DNA of 64,000 nt from Frigoribacterium faeni (lineage in GTDB: Bacteria > Actinomycetota > Actinomycetes > Actinomycetales > Microbacteriaceae): positions 34,541 to 98,540 of the forward strand of contig NZ_BJUV01000012.1 of assembly GCF_007988805.1 (NCBI RefSeq), read 5' to 3'. Positions 48,243 through 57,971 of this stretch are shown here, one piece after another. Every line of letters begins with the position of its first letter. The stretch's first letter is position 1. The notes beneath the pieces are model-generated. The model was not told the origin of the DNA and did no database searches. It saw only the letters and a program-made list of their open reading frames with translations. The position numbers and the translations under genes are program-made.

Positions 48243-49286
48243 TCACCAGGAGGCCGTTGTGGAGGACACGAGCGACACCACCAGCGGCACCACGGCCACG
48301 ACGAGGAACGCCGGCAGGACGCAGAGGCCGAGGGGCAGCATGAGCGTCGAGCCGAGCCGCGCGGCGGCCGACTGCGCCTCGGCGGCTGCGTCGAGCCGTC
48401 TCTCGCGTGCCGTGGCGCGGAGCAGCTCGACGGCCGGCGCGCCGGCCCGCCGCGAGAGGTCGAGCACGGAGACGCAGTCGTCGACACCCGACTCCCTCGC
48501 CTCGGCCCCGATGCGCCCGTCGGCGTCCCCGTCGTCCGCGCCGAACCGCTCGAGCGAGGTGCGGACGGACTCGAGGCCGTCGTCCCACGAGGCTCCGCCC
48601 GACAGCGCGACCGCCAGGAGCTCGAGCCGCAGACCGGGCACCGGTCCGCTGGGCGTCGCCCCCGCGACGAGTCGACGGTTCCACACCCTGGCCGCGGCGA
48701 CGAGTCCGACTCCGATGCCCAGACAGCACCAGCCGACCGGCGAGCCGAGGAGCACGCCCGCGGTGTCGAAGCCCATGCCGAGCGAGAAGAGCAGCCCCAC
48801 CGGCGGCAGCGCCAGGACGATGCGGCCCGTCGAGCGCGGCCCGCTCAGGGCGACCTCGACATCCCGGCGGGCGGCCTCGGCGGCTCGGAGTCCCACGACG
48901 AACGTCCGCAGGCAGTCGGCGAGCGGCGCCCCGCTGCGCTCGGCCACGGCCCAGGCGCACGCCACCTGACGCCAGTCGCCGTCGTGTCTCGCCCCCTCCC
49001 GATGACCGTCGAAGGGGTTCCGATCGAGGACGTCCCGGAGCGCCTCGGAGACCGGCGTGCCGGTCGCCGCCTCCGTCGCCACGGCCCGGGTCAGCTCGCG
49101 GACCGGTCCCGCGGGCTCGGAGTCCGACACGTGCCTCCACGACGACGCCGGGGCGACCCCGGCCGACAGCAGGACGGCGATCCGCTCCACGACGGTGGCG
49201 GCGGCCGTGACCGGTGCCCGTGCGAGACGGACACCGGCTCCGGGCCGCGGCGCCCCGGCCGGGGACGCGGCCTCAGTCGAGACCAT
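48243..49286 (-). CDS. Type II secretion F-family protein, apparently fused TadB-TadC
   Basis: A 347-residue inner-membrane platform protein of the Tad system. Two F-like halves are visible: ERIAVLLSAGVAPASSW to the pair of helices near RIVLALPPVGLLFSLGMGF and PVGWCCLGIGVGLVAAA, then LRLELLAVALSGGASWDDGL to the terminal LPAFLVVAVVPLVVSLVSS. Many actinobacteria have separate tadB and tadC genes, so this looks like a fusion. The ATG lies inside the end of tadA, overlapping it by 14 bases. Confidence 0.82.
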   Translation of the reverse strand: MVSTEAASPAGAPRPGAGVRLARAPVTAAATVVERIAVLLSAGVAPASSWRHVSDSEPAGPVRELTRAVATEAATGTPVSEALRDVLDRNPFDGHREGARHDGDWRQVACAWAVAERSGAPLADCLRTFVVGLRAAEAARRDVEVALSGPRSTGRIVLALPPVGLLFSLGMGFDTAGVLLGSPVGWCCLGIGVGLVAAARVWNRRLVAGATPSGPVPGLRLELLAVALSGGASWDDGLESVRTSLERFGADDGDADGRIGAEARESGVDDCVSVLDLSRRAGAPAVELLRATARERRLDAAAEAQSAAARLGSTLMLPLGLCVLPAFLVVAVVPLVVSLVSSTTASW

Positions 49287-50376
49287 GGGCCGGCCCGGGC
49301 GCGGTGGTCAGCGCACCGTCCGCGTCGAGGGTCAGATGTCCGATCTGCGCCAGCCGGCGACCGACCGGCGTCCGCTCGAGGTGGAACACGGCGTCGATGG
49401 CGCTGACCGCCTGACGTGCCAGGGCGGTCGGGGTCAACCCGGCGATCGCCCCGAGCGCCTCGAGCCGGGCGGGCACGTCGGCGAGGCCGTTGGCGTGCAG
49501 CGTGCCCGCTCCCCCGTCGTGCCCGGTGTTCAGGGCCGAGAGGAGATCGCGCACCTCGACGCCGCGGCACTCCCCCACGACCAGCCGATCGGGCCGCATC
49601 CGCAACGCCTCGCGCAGCAGACGCGCGAGATCGACTCCGCCGACGCCCTCGAGGTTCGGCTGCCGGGTCTCGAGGGACACGACGTGCGGGTGGTCGATGC
49701 GGAGCTCGGCGACGTCTTCGACGGTGACGATCCGGTCCCCCGGGTCGGCCGCGGCCAGGAGACCCGCCAGGAAGGTGGTCTTCCCCGCGCCGCCTGCTCC
49801 CGTGATGAGGAGGTTCGCGCGCCGGGCGACGCACCGACGCACGGCGTGCTCGTCGACGTCCTCGAAGAACCCCTGCGCGGCCAGCGCGTCGAGCGACAGC
49901 GGACGGTCCCGCGGCAGCCGGATGGAGAGCAGGGTGCCACCGGTCGAGACGGGAGGCAGGACGACGTGCACGCGGATACCGGCGTCGAGACGCACGTCGA
50001 CGCACGGGCTGGCCTCGTCGACGTGCCGTCCACCCGCGGCGACGAGACGGACCGCGAGGGCCCGCGTCGCCTCGTCGGAGAGGTGGACTCGGCCGTCCGG
50101 CCGCGCCCCGTGTCCGCGATCGACCCAGGTCCCGCCCCCGGCGTTGACGAAGACGTCGGTCACCCCCGGGTCGTCGACGATCTCGCGCAGCGGCCCGAAC
50201 AGCGCACCACGCGAGCGGCGCCCGCTCGGTCGTACCCCGAAATCCGATCTTGTACCCCGAGGGGATCCGCCGGGCATCGGCATGGCCGGGACGAACCGGG
50301 CGGTCGCCGCCGGACGGGTGAGCGACGGGTGATCGTCGATGGGCGGCGGTGCGGACGAGAGCGATGAGGCGGTCAT
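49273..50376 (-). CDS. tadA: TadA-family secretion ATPase
   Basis: A 367-residue hexameric ATPase powering pilus assembly. Walker A is ITGAGGAGKTTF (Lys199), Walker B LVVGECRG, and the His box GTLHANG (His294). The N-terminal 60 residues are disordered. TAGCGT is 6 bases before the ATG, so a leaderless message is likely. The 6C RNA lies just upstream on the same strand, and the mycobacterial ssd/CpaE-like gene is absent from this spot. Confidence 0.9.
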   Translation of the reverse strand: MTASSLSSAPPPIDDHPSLTRPAATARFVPAMPMPGGSPRGTRSDFGVRPSGRRSRGALFGPLREIVDDPGVTDVFVNAGGGTWVDRGHGARPDGRVHLSDEATRALAVRLVAAGGRHVDEASPCVDVRLDAGIRVHVVLPPVSTGGTLLSIRLPRDRPLSLDALAAQGFFEDVDEHAVRRCVARRANLLITGAGGAGKTTFLAGLLAAADPGDRIVTVEDVAELRIDHPHVVSLETRQPNLEGVGGVDLARLLREALRMRPDRLVVGECRGVEVRDLLSALNTGHDGGAGTLHANGLADVPARLEALGAIAGLTPTALARQAVSAIDAVFHLERTPVGRRLAQIGHLTLDADGALTTAPGPAHGLD

Positions 50377-50382
50377 CCCCGA

Positions 50383-50388
50383 ACGCTA
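50383..50388 (-). promoter_or_regulatory. -10 box of tadA (leaderless)
   Basis: TAGCGT on the minus strand ends 6 bases before the ATG. Confidence 0.55.
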
Positions 50389-50459
50389 CGAACGAGCCCG
50401 TTCGGGCAGACCGATCGGTTTCCGGAACTGGGGAGGAAGCTGGTCTCGCACAGCATGGG

Positions 50460-50599
50460 GAGGGATCACCCGACTCACCCCTCGCGGGTGATCAGCGGGT
50501 TAAACAAGAGGGGCGGCGCCGGTTGGGGGGAACCGGCGCCGCCACCGCAACGCGCGATTGGGGGGAATCAGCGCGTTGCGTGTCGGAACGAATCCGACT
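50460..50599 (-). ncRNA. 6C RNA
   Basis: Two adjacent hairpins on the minus strand each have a loop of exactly six C. One has a 14-bp stem with a single bulge (50546-50559 with 50566-50580), the other a perfect 13-bp stem (50512-50524 with 50531-50543). This is the defining architecture of the actinobacterial 6C RNA, known in Mycobacterium tuberculosis as B11 and located next to the same tad/Rv3660c region. A -10 box TACAGT at 50606-50611 predicts a start near 50599, and a 9-bp hairpin at 50464-50493 can end it, giving about 140 bases. The C-rich loops are known to pair with G-rich sites in target mRNAs. Confidence 0.9.
50464..50493 (-). terminator. Terminator of the 6C RNA
   Basis: GATCACCCG pairs with CGGGTGATC (9 bp) around a 12-base loop, 18 bases past the second C-loop hairpin. 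Confidence 0.65.
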
Positions 50600-50605
50600 G
50601 CGTCC

Positions 50606-50611
50606 ACTGTA
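50606..50611 (-). promoter_or_regulatory. -10 box of the 6C RNA
   Basis: TACAGT on the minus strand; a start 7 bases on would place the RNA 5' end at about 50599, just before a small GTCGGA/TCCGAC hairpin. Confidence 0.5.
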
Positions 50612-50693
50612 CCCCACGAACGCACCATCGCGCCACGTGCGCCCGCACGATCGACGGCGTGTCCTTCGACGTCGTACGACCCGGCCTCCGGAG

Positions 50694-50699
50694 TAGTCT
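50694..50699 (+). promoter_or_regulatory. -10 box of the acetyl-CoA synthetase gene
   Basis: TAGTCT gives a leader of about 47 bases; AAAGGA lies at the right distance before the ATG at 50753. Together with the 6C RNA and the tadA promoter this accounts for the 376-base gap between tadA and this gene. Confidence 0.5.
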
Positions 50700-50752
50700 C
50701 GGCATCGACGCGGCTCGCCCCGCGCCTCCCGCAATGACGCGAAAGGACCGAC

Positions 50753-52705
<1,953 letters not shown>

Positions 52706-52724
52706 GGGCGGGCGCAGTCGTCCG

Positions 52725-53204
52725 TCAGACCGCGGGGCGGACCTCGAGGACGATCTCGACCTCGACGGGCGAGTCGAGGGGCAGGACGGCGACGCCGACC
52801 GCGCTGCGGGCGTGGACGCCCGCGTCGCCGAAGACGTCTCCGAGCAGCTCGGAAGCGCCGTTGATGACGCCGGGCTGGCCCGAGAAGGCCGGGTCGGACG
52901 CGACGAAGCCGGTCACCTTGACCACCCGCACGACGTCGTCGAGCGAGTCGAGCACCGAGGAGGCGGCCGCGAGGGCGTTCAGCGCGCAGGTGGCGGCCAT
53001 CTCCTTCGCGGCGGCGGGGTCGACGAGGTCGGAGGCGTCACCGACCTTGCCCGTGGCCGGCAGCCGGCCGTCGACGAAGGGCAGCTGTCCGGCCGTGTAG
53101 ACGTACGAGCCGGTCCGCACGGCGGGGACGTACGCCCCCGCCGGCGTCGCCACGGCCGGCAGCGCGAGCCCCAGCTCGGCGAGCCGGTCGGCGATCCGGG
53201 CCAT
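52725..53204 (-). CDS. RidA-family protein (YjgF/UK114)
   Basis: A 159-residue Rid protein, which hydrolyses reactive enamine/imine intermediates. The form with a leader MARIADRLAELGLALP before PAGAYVPAVRTGSYVYTAGQ is the longer actinobacterial type. The Arg typical of RidA's active site is not in the usual place near the end (VEVEIVLEVRPAV), so its activity should not be assumed. The ATG overlaps the DUF4177 stop as TGATG. Confidence 0.87.
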   Translation of the reverse strand: MARIADRLAELGLALPAVATPAGAYVPAVRTGSYVYTAGQLPFVDGRLPATGKVGDASDLVDPAAAKEMAATCALNALAAASSVLDSLDDVVRVVKVTGFVASDPAFSGQPGVINGASELLGDVFGDAGVHARSAVGVAVLPLDSPVEVEIVLEVRPAV

Positions 53205-53362
53205 CAGTCGGCCTGCTTCTGACGCTTGAACCAGGCGACCGGGCCGCCCTCCGGCCCCTGCGTCACCTGCACGAGCTCCCAGCCGTCACTCCCCCAGTTG
53301 TTCAGGATCGCGGTGCTGTTGTGCACCATGAGCGGCGTGGTCATGTACTCCCAAAGGACCAT
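53204..53362 (-). CDS. DUF4177-like small protein
   Basis: A 52-residue protein too short for many gene callers. It reads WEYMTTPLMVHN near the start, then GSDGWELVQVT and ends with a basic FKRQKQ stretch; the WEY...GWELV pattern is that of DUF4177 proteins. The stop overlaps the RidA ATG (TGATG), so they are co-translated. A downstream ATG at 53342-53344 is an alternative start but would lose the WEY motif. The function is unknown. Confidence 0.75.
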   Translation of the reverse strand: MVLWEYMTTPLMVHNSTAILNNWGSDGWELVQVTQGPEGGPVAWFKRQKQAD

Positions 53363-53400
53363 TTGTGGTTCCGTTCAGCTTCGATTTCCGGGTTGTCACT

Positions 53401-53406
53401 TACCCT
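53401..53406 (+). promoter_or_regulatory. -10 box of the class A PBP gene (leaderless)
   Basis: TACCCT is 6 bases before the ATG at 53413, in the 50-bp gap to the divergent DUF4177 gene. Confidence 0.55.
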
Positions 53407-53412
53407 GATCTT

Positions 53413-55983
53413 ATGTCTGCCCAAAAATCGAAGCCGACGTCCGTCGTCGGCGCGCTCTTCGGCTTCGTCGGCTTCAGCGTCCTCGCCGGTCTGCTCGTCA
53501 CCATCGGGGTCACTCCCGCCATCGCCGTCGCGGGGATGACCGCGTCCAGTTCCATCGGCGTGTTCGAGTCGATCCCCGAGTACATCGAGATCGGCAAGCT
53601 GCAGCAGCGCAACGTGCTGTACGGCAAGCACAACGGCGAGGACGTCCCGTTCGCGACGCTCTACGCCCAGAACCGCGTCGCCCTCAAGTGGGACGAGGTC
53701 TCGCCCAACCTCAAGAACGCGGTCGTCGCGGGTGAGGACCGCCGCTTCTACGAGCACGGCGGTGTCGACCTCACGTCGCTCGTCCGAGCGGGCGTCGGCT
53801 CGCTCGCCGGCGGGCTCGGAGAGAGCGGCGGCGGCTCGACGCTCACCATGCAGCTCGTCCGCAACATCCGTCTCGCCGAGGCGCAGGAGCTGACCGGCGA
53901 CGCTCAGACCGCGGCCGTCAAGGACGCCAAAGAGGTCACCGTCGAGCGCAAGCTCCAGGAGATGAAGTTCGCGATCGGCCTCGAGAAGAAGTACAGCAAG
54001 GACGACATCCTCCTCGCCTACCTGAACATCGCCTACTTCGGCGATCAGGCCTACGGCGTGCAGGCCGCCGCGCAGCACTACTACAACAAGGAGGCGTCGA
54101 ACCTCACCGCCGTCGAGGCCGCGAGCCTCATCGCGATGGTGCAGTACCCCGAGAAGCGCAACCTCGCGACCCCCGACAACTACCAGGCCAACGTCGACCG
54201 CCGGAACGTCATCCTCGCGAGCATGCTCAAGGAGGGCTACATCGATCAGAAGGCCTACGACGCCTCGATCGACGACGCTCCCGAGACGTACGTCAAGCTG
54301 ACGCAGCCGACGCAGGGCTGCGCCGCCGTCACCTACCCGGGCGCCCAGCAGTTCTGCGACTACGTCAAGAAGAGCATCAAGGACCTCCCCTCGCTCGGCA
54401 AGAGCGAGGAGGCGCGCCTCGCCAACTGGAAGACCGGCGGCTACAAGGTCTACACGACCATCAACCTCGATCTCACGGCCAACGCCCGCGCCCAGATCGA
54501 CCGCTACGCTCCTCCGACCGAGACCGCTCTGCTCCTCGGCAGCGCCGTCAACTCGGTCGAGGCCGGCACCGGCCGCGTGATCGTCATGGCGCAGAACCGG
54601 AACCTGAACGAGGACCCGGAGGTCACCGACCCCAACGTCACGGCGCTGAACTACAGCACCGACCGGGACTACGGCGGATCCTCCGGCTTCCAGACCGGTT
54701 CGACGTACAAGCCGTTCACCCTGATCAACTGGCTCCAGAACGGGCACGGGCTGAGCGAGGTCGTCAACGGCACTCCTCGGGCCTTCACGCCGATGACCGT
54801 CGATGGTCAGCAGTACAGCACCGTCGACGGCGAGTTCCCGCGCGGATACGCCCCGAAGAACGACGACGGAGGCAACCCCGGGTACGTGAGCGCGCAGCGG
54901 GCCACGGCGCTGTCCATCAACACGGCCTACACCGCCATGGCCCAGAAGCTCGACCTGGCTGACATCCGAGAGGTGGCGAGCTCGCTCGGTGTGCATCGCG
55001 CCGACGGGCAGGAGCTGCTCGACAACACGTCGTCCTTCCTCGGTACGAACGAGATCGCGCCGCTGACCATGGCCGCCGCCTACGCGGGCATCGCCGCGGG
55101 CGGCAAGTACTGCAAGCCGATCATCGTCGACCAGATCGTCGACTTCGACGGGAAGGAGATCGGCGGCCAGCCGCAGGAGTGCAACCAGGCCCTCGACCCC
55201 GCCATCGCGGCGGCGACCATCCAGGGCATGTCGCAGCTCTGGGCGAACGGCGGCACCGGCGTCGGCGCCCTGCCCGCCGACGGCATCCCCGAGATCGGCA
55301 AGACCGGTACCACGACCGAGAAGGACCAGATCTGGCTCATCGGCTCGACGAGCAAGCTCGCCACCGCGGTCTGGATGGGCAACGTCAAGGGCAAGGTGAG
55401 CCTCCGCACCGCGTACTCGCCCGCCACCGGAACCACGTACGCCAACGCTCGTGCCCAGTTCTTCCGCGATGTGCAGACGGTCAACAACACCGTCTACGGA
55501 GGCTCGGCGTTCCCGACGGCCGACCCGTCGGTCGTCCGGGGCAACTCGGCCCAGGCCGTCCCCGACCTCAGCGGCAAGACGGCCGAGGAGGCCGCGAGCA
55601 CGCTCCGCGGACTCGGCCTCAGCTATGTGGACGGCGGCCAGCAGGAGTCGACCGCACCGATCGGCACCGTCTCGGCCACCTCGCCCGCCACCGGCACCCA
55701 GGTGTCGCAGGGCACGGCAGTGACCGTCTACACGAGCGTGGGGACCAACGCGGCCACCGTGCCCGACGTCGTCGGCACCTCGTACCGTGACGCCGTCGGC
55801 GCCATCGGCGCCGCCGGCTTCAGCAAGATCGTCCTGGCCGGATACACGGTGGGCAACGCCGACAACCAGTGCGAGGTCTCGCTGATGGAGCCGGGCGGAG
55901 GGGCGTCCGTCGACAAGGGCAGCCAGGTCGCGATCCAGCTCTACGGCAACGCCGAGGGCCGCGACCCCGGCAACTGCACGTGA
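53413..55983 (+). CDS. Class A penicillin-binding protein with PASTA domains
   Basis: An 856-residue bifunctional peptidoglycan synthase. A short cytoplasmic head and one helix (SVVGALFGFVGFSVLAGLLV) lead to the glycosyltransferase domain with VVAGEDRRFYEHGGVD and GGSTLTMQLVRN. The transpeptidase has STYK in QTGSTYKPF, SxN in ALSINTAY and GKTGTT. Two C-terminal PASTA repeats begin at VPDLSGKTAEEAA and VPDVVGTSYRDAV. The ATG at 53413 is preceded by a -10 box; longer openings run into the divergent promoter. It is coupled to the metallophosphoesterase by GTGA. Confidence 0.94.
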   Translation: MSAQKSKPTSVVGALFGFVGFSVLAGLLVTIGVTPAIAVAGMTASSSIGVFESIPEYIEIGKLQQRNVLYGKHNGEDVPFATLYAQNRVALKWDEVSPNLKNAVVAGEDRRFYEHGGVDLTSLVRAGVGSLAGGLGESGGGSTLTMQLVRNIRLAEAQELTGDAQTAAVKDAKEVTVERKLQEMKFAIGLEKKYSKDDILLAYLNIAYFGDQAYGVQAAAQHYYNKEASNLTAVEAASLIAMVQYPEKRNLATPDNYQANVDRRNVILASMLKEGYIDQKAYDASIDDAPETYVKLTQPTQGCAAVTYPGAQQFCDYVKKSIKDLPSLGKSEEARLANWKTGGYKVYTTINLDLTANARAQIDRYAPPTETALLLGSAVNSVEAGTGRVIVMAQNRNLNEDPEVTDPNVTALNYSTDRDYGGSSGFQTGSTYKPFTLINWLQNGHGLSEVVNGTPRAFTPMTVDGQQYSTVDGEFPRGYAPKNDDGGNPGYVSAQRATALSINTAYTAMAQKLDLADIREVASSLGVHRADGQELLDNTSSFLGTNEIAPLTMAAAYAGIAAGGKYCKPIIVDQIVDFDGKEIGGQPQECNQALDPAIAAATIQGMSQLWANGGTGVGALPADGIPEIGKTGTTTEKDQIWLIGSTSKLATAVWMGNVKGKVSLRTAYSPATGTTYANARAQFFRDVQTVNNTVYGGSAFPTADPSVVRGNSAQAVPDLSGKTAEEAASTLRGLGLSYVDGGQQESTAPIGTVSATSPATGTQVSQGTAVTVYTSVGTNAATVPDVVGTSYRDAVGAIGAAGFSKIVLAGYTVGNADNQCEVSLMEPGGGASVDKGSQVAIQLYGNAEGRDPGNCT

Positions 55984-56930
55984 GTCCTCTGAGCGCCGGA
56001 AGGGCGACGGCCGCGACCGCGATGGTGGGCGCGGCCGTCGGCCTCGGCACCTTCGCCTGGGGATCGCTCGTCGAACGCAACCGCTTCACGGTGCGCCACG
56101 AGGTGCTGCCGATCCTCGAGCCCGGGTCGCGCAGCCTCACGATCCTGCACCTGAGCGACCTGCACCTCGCCCCGTGGCAGAGCGAGAAGCAGGAATGGGT
56201 GCGCGGACTCTCCGTCTACGAACCCGACCTGATCGTCAACACCGGCGACAACGTGGGCCACGTCGACGCCCACGCCGCGCTCGAGTACACCCTCGAGCCG
56301 TTCCGCGACGTCGCCGGCGTCTTCGTCCACGGGTCGAACGACTACTACGGCCCGACCCCCAAGAACCCGCTCGCCTACTTCGGCGGGCCCAGCAAGGCGC
56401 ACCGCACCCCCACCGCGCTCGACATCGGCCGCATGGAGTCGTTCTTCACCGGACTCGGCTGGCTCGACCTCAACAACACGGCGCGCGCGATCGAGGTCCG
56501 CGGCTCCCGCCTCGAGTTCTTCGGCGTCAACGACGCCCACCGCGGCTGGGACCGCCTCGACCGCCTCCCCGGGGCCCTCGACGACATGCGCGAGAACGTC
56601 GGCTGGCAGGACGACCGCGGCGGGCCCGAACCCATCGGCATCGCCCTCACCCACGCGCCCTACCAGCGGGTGCTCAACTCGTTCGTCACCAACGGCGCCG
56701 ACGTCATCTTCGGCGGCCACACGCACGGCGGACAGGTGCGCGTGCCGGGCTACGGGGCGCTCGTCACCAACTGCGACATCCCCCGCAGCAAGGTCAGCGG
56801 ACTCAGCACCTGGAGCCATGCCCGCCGCACCGCGCACCTCGAGATCTCCGCCGGCCTCGGCACCTCGATCTACGCCCCCGTGCGCTTCGACTGCCGACCC
56901 GAAGCCGTCGTCGTCACCCTCACCGCCTGA
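55980..56930 (+). CDS. Metallophosphoesterase, membrane-anchored
   Basis: A 316-residue calcineurin-like phosphoesterase. One N-terminal helix (TAATAMVGAAVGLGTFAWG) anchors it. Metal motifs: LSDLHLAP, NTGDNV, a GSNDYY in place of the usual GNHD, and GGHTHGGQ. The GTG start overlaps the PBP stop by 4 bases. The fixed pairing with a class A PBP suggests a cell-envelope role, perhaps on lipid-linked or teichoic substrates; that is inference. Confidence 0.88.
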   Translation: MSPLSAGRATAATAMVGAAVGLGTFAWGSLVERNRFTVRHEVLPILEPGSRSLTILHLSDLHLAPWQSEKQEWVRGLSVYEPDLIVNTGDNVGHVDAHAALEYTLEPFRDVAGVFVHGSNDYYGPTPKNPLAYFGGPSKAHRTPTALDIGRMESFFTGLGWLDLNNTARAIEVRGSRLEFFGVNDAHRGWDRLDRLPGALDDMRENVGWQDDRGGPEPIGIALTHAPYQRVLNSFVTNGADVIFGGHTHGGQVRVPGYGALVTNCDIPRSKVSGLSTWSHARRTAHLEISAGLGTSIYAPVRFDCRPEAVVVTLTA

Positions 56931-56968
56931 CCCCACGCGGACGGTCACGGAGACCCCGAATCGTTTGC

Positions 56969-56974
56969 TAACAT
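56969..56974 (+). promoter_or_regulatory. Possible -10 box of tRNA-Pro
   Basis: TAACAT lies 41 bases before the tRNA 5' end in a locally AT-rich stretch. Confidence 0.4.
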
Positions 56975-57015
56975 GATCAGGTTGCTCCGGTCGAAGAACA
57001 TCTCGGTCGAGACAA

Positions 57016-57089
57016 CGGGGTGTGGCGCAGCTTGGTAGCGCGCCTCGTTCGGGACGAGGAGGTCGTGGGTTCGAATCCCGCTACCCCGA
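57016..57089 (+). tRNA. tRNA-Pro(CGG)
   Basis: A complete 74-base cloverleaf without encoded CCA. The acceptor stem CGGGGTG pairs with TACCCCG; the anticodon stem CCTCG/CGAGG closes the loop TTCGGGA with anticodon CGG; the T arm is GTGGGTTCGAATCCCGC. It reads CCG proline codons. Confidence 0.97.
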
Positions 57090-57093
57090 CACG

Positions 57094-57127
57094 AAAATTG
57101 GCTCCACCTTTGGGTGGGGCCAATTTT
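57094..57127. terminator. Repeat hairpin 1 (terminator-like)
   Basis: A 15-bp stem with one G-T pair around TTTG; it opens with AAAA and closes with TTTT, so it can end transcription on either strand. Confidence 0.75.
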
Positions 57128-57165
57128 GTGTTGTGCTTATTGGTTCGCCCTTCGGGCGACACGCC

Positions 57166-57197
57166 AAAATGGCTCCACCCTTGGGTGGGGCCATTTT
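57166..57197. terminator. Repeat hairpin 2 (terminator-like)
   Basis: A 14-bp stem around CTTG with AAAA and TTTT at its base, a diverged copy of hairpin 1. Confidence 0.7.
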
Positions 57198-57236
57198 CGA
57201 TTAGTGCTTGTTGGTTCGCCCTTCGGGCGACACGCG

Positions 57237-57268
57237 AGAATGGCTCCACCTTCGGGTGGGGCCATTTT
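57237..57268. terminator. Repeat hairpin 3 (terminator-like)
   Basis: A 14-bp stem with wobble pairs at its base around a stable TTCG tetraloop; third copy. Confidence 0.7.
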
Positions 57269-57365
57269 GAATTTGTGCTTGTTGGTTCGCCGTTCGGGCG
57301 ACACGAGACGGGAAGCCGCCCGACCGCCGCTCTGCCGGCGCTGTGCGGCGCTGTGCGGGCTCGGG

Positions 57366-57971
57366 TCAGGAGAGACGGCCGCCGCTCTCGGCGAGGTAGC
57401 ACGCGCCGCACAGCGACTCGTAGGTGACCTCGTGGCCGTCGATCGCGACCTGGTCGCCGTCGAACACGAACCGTCCGTCGACCGTGCGCGCGTTGAAGAC
57501 CGCCTTGCGACCGCACCGGCAGATCGTCTTGAGCTCTTCCAGCGAGTGCGCCACCTCGAGCAGACGACGACTGCCCGGGAACGCCGTCGTGCGGAAGTCC
57601 GTGCGGATGCCGTAGGCGAGCACCGGCACGCCCTCGAGGATCGCGATCCGCAGCAGATCGTCGACCTGCTCCGGCTCGAGGAACTGCACCTCGTCGACCA
57701 GGAGGCACGCGATGTCGCTTCCCGTCGCCTCGCGCACCCGGGCCCGCTCGGCGCAGAACACCTCGAGCACGTCGTCCCCGGGGGCGAAGGCCACGTCGGC
57801 CGTGCGGGTCACACCGAGACGCGACACGATCTGATCGTCGCCCTTGGTGTCGACCCGGGGCTTGGCGAGCACGACCCGCTGGCCGCGCTCCTCGTAGTTG
57901 TACGCGGCCTGCAGCAGAGCCGTGCTCTTGCCGCTGTTCATCGCTCCGTAGCGGAAGTAGAGCTTCGCCAC
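57366..57971 (-). CDS. tdk: Thymidine kinase
   Basis: A 201-residue TK1-type kinase making dTMP from thymidine. Walker A is GAMNSGKST (about 9-17), the catalytic Glu is in VDEVQFLEPEQVDDL, and the zinc ribbon is CRCGRKAVFNAR with the CGACY pair near the C-terminus. The GTG start overlaps the response-regulator stop by one base (TAGTG), tying this salvage enzyme to the two-component operon. Confidence 0.95.
   Translation of the reverse strand: MAKLYFRYGAMNSGKSTALLQAAYNYEERGQRVVLAKPRVDTKGDDQIVSRLGVTRTADVAFAPGDDVLEVFCAERARVREATGSDIACLLVDEVQFLEPEQVDDLLRIAILEGVPVLAYGIRTDFRTTAFPGSRRLLEVAHSLEELKTICRCGRKAVFNARTVDGRFVFDGDQVAIDGHEVTYESLCGACYLAESGGRLS

Larger units (their letters stand above)
57094..57305 (+). 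repeat. Three 70-71-bp tandem repeats after tRNA-Pro
   Basis: Units are 57094-57163, 57164-57234 and 57235-57305. Each ends in CGACACG, and the same CGACACG forms the end of the tRNA (57087-57093). Each unit holds a long hairpin of the type AAAATGGCTCCACC ... GGTGGGGCCATTTT and a short one, TCGCCC-TTC-GGGCGA. The units differ by scattered substitutions, so the array is not brand new. Base composition is far more AT-rich than the surroundings. Together with the promoter it fills the gap between tRNA-Pro and thymidine kinase. Confidence 0.9.

Noticed and set aside
57087..57100. Phage or island attachment site at the tRNA-Pro end
   Set aside because: No integrase or foreign gene block lies next to it, and only the seven bases CGACACG recur, within the tandem array.
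57094..57305. CRISPR-like array
   Set aside because: Units of 70-71 bp are joined without unique spacers, and no cas genes are present.
56977..57708. Minus-strand open frame containing GFEPTTSSSRTRRATK
   Set aside because: This phrase is the antisense translation of a tRNA gene, here tRNA-Pro, and the rest reads through the tandem repeats and against the thymidine kinase frame. It is a well-known annotation artefact.
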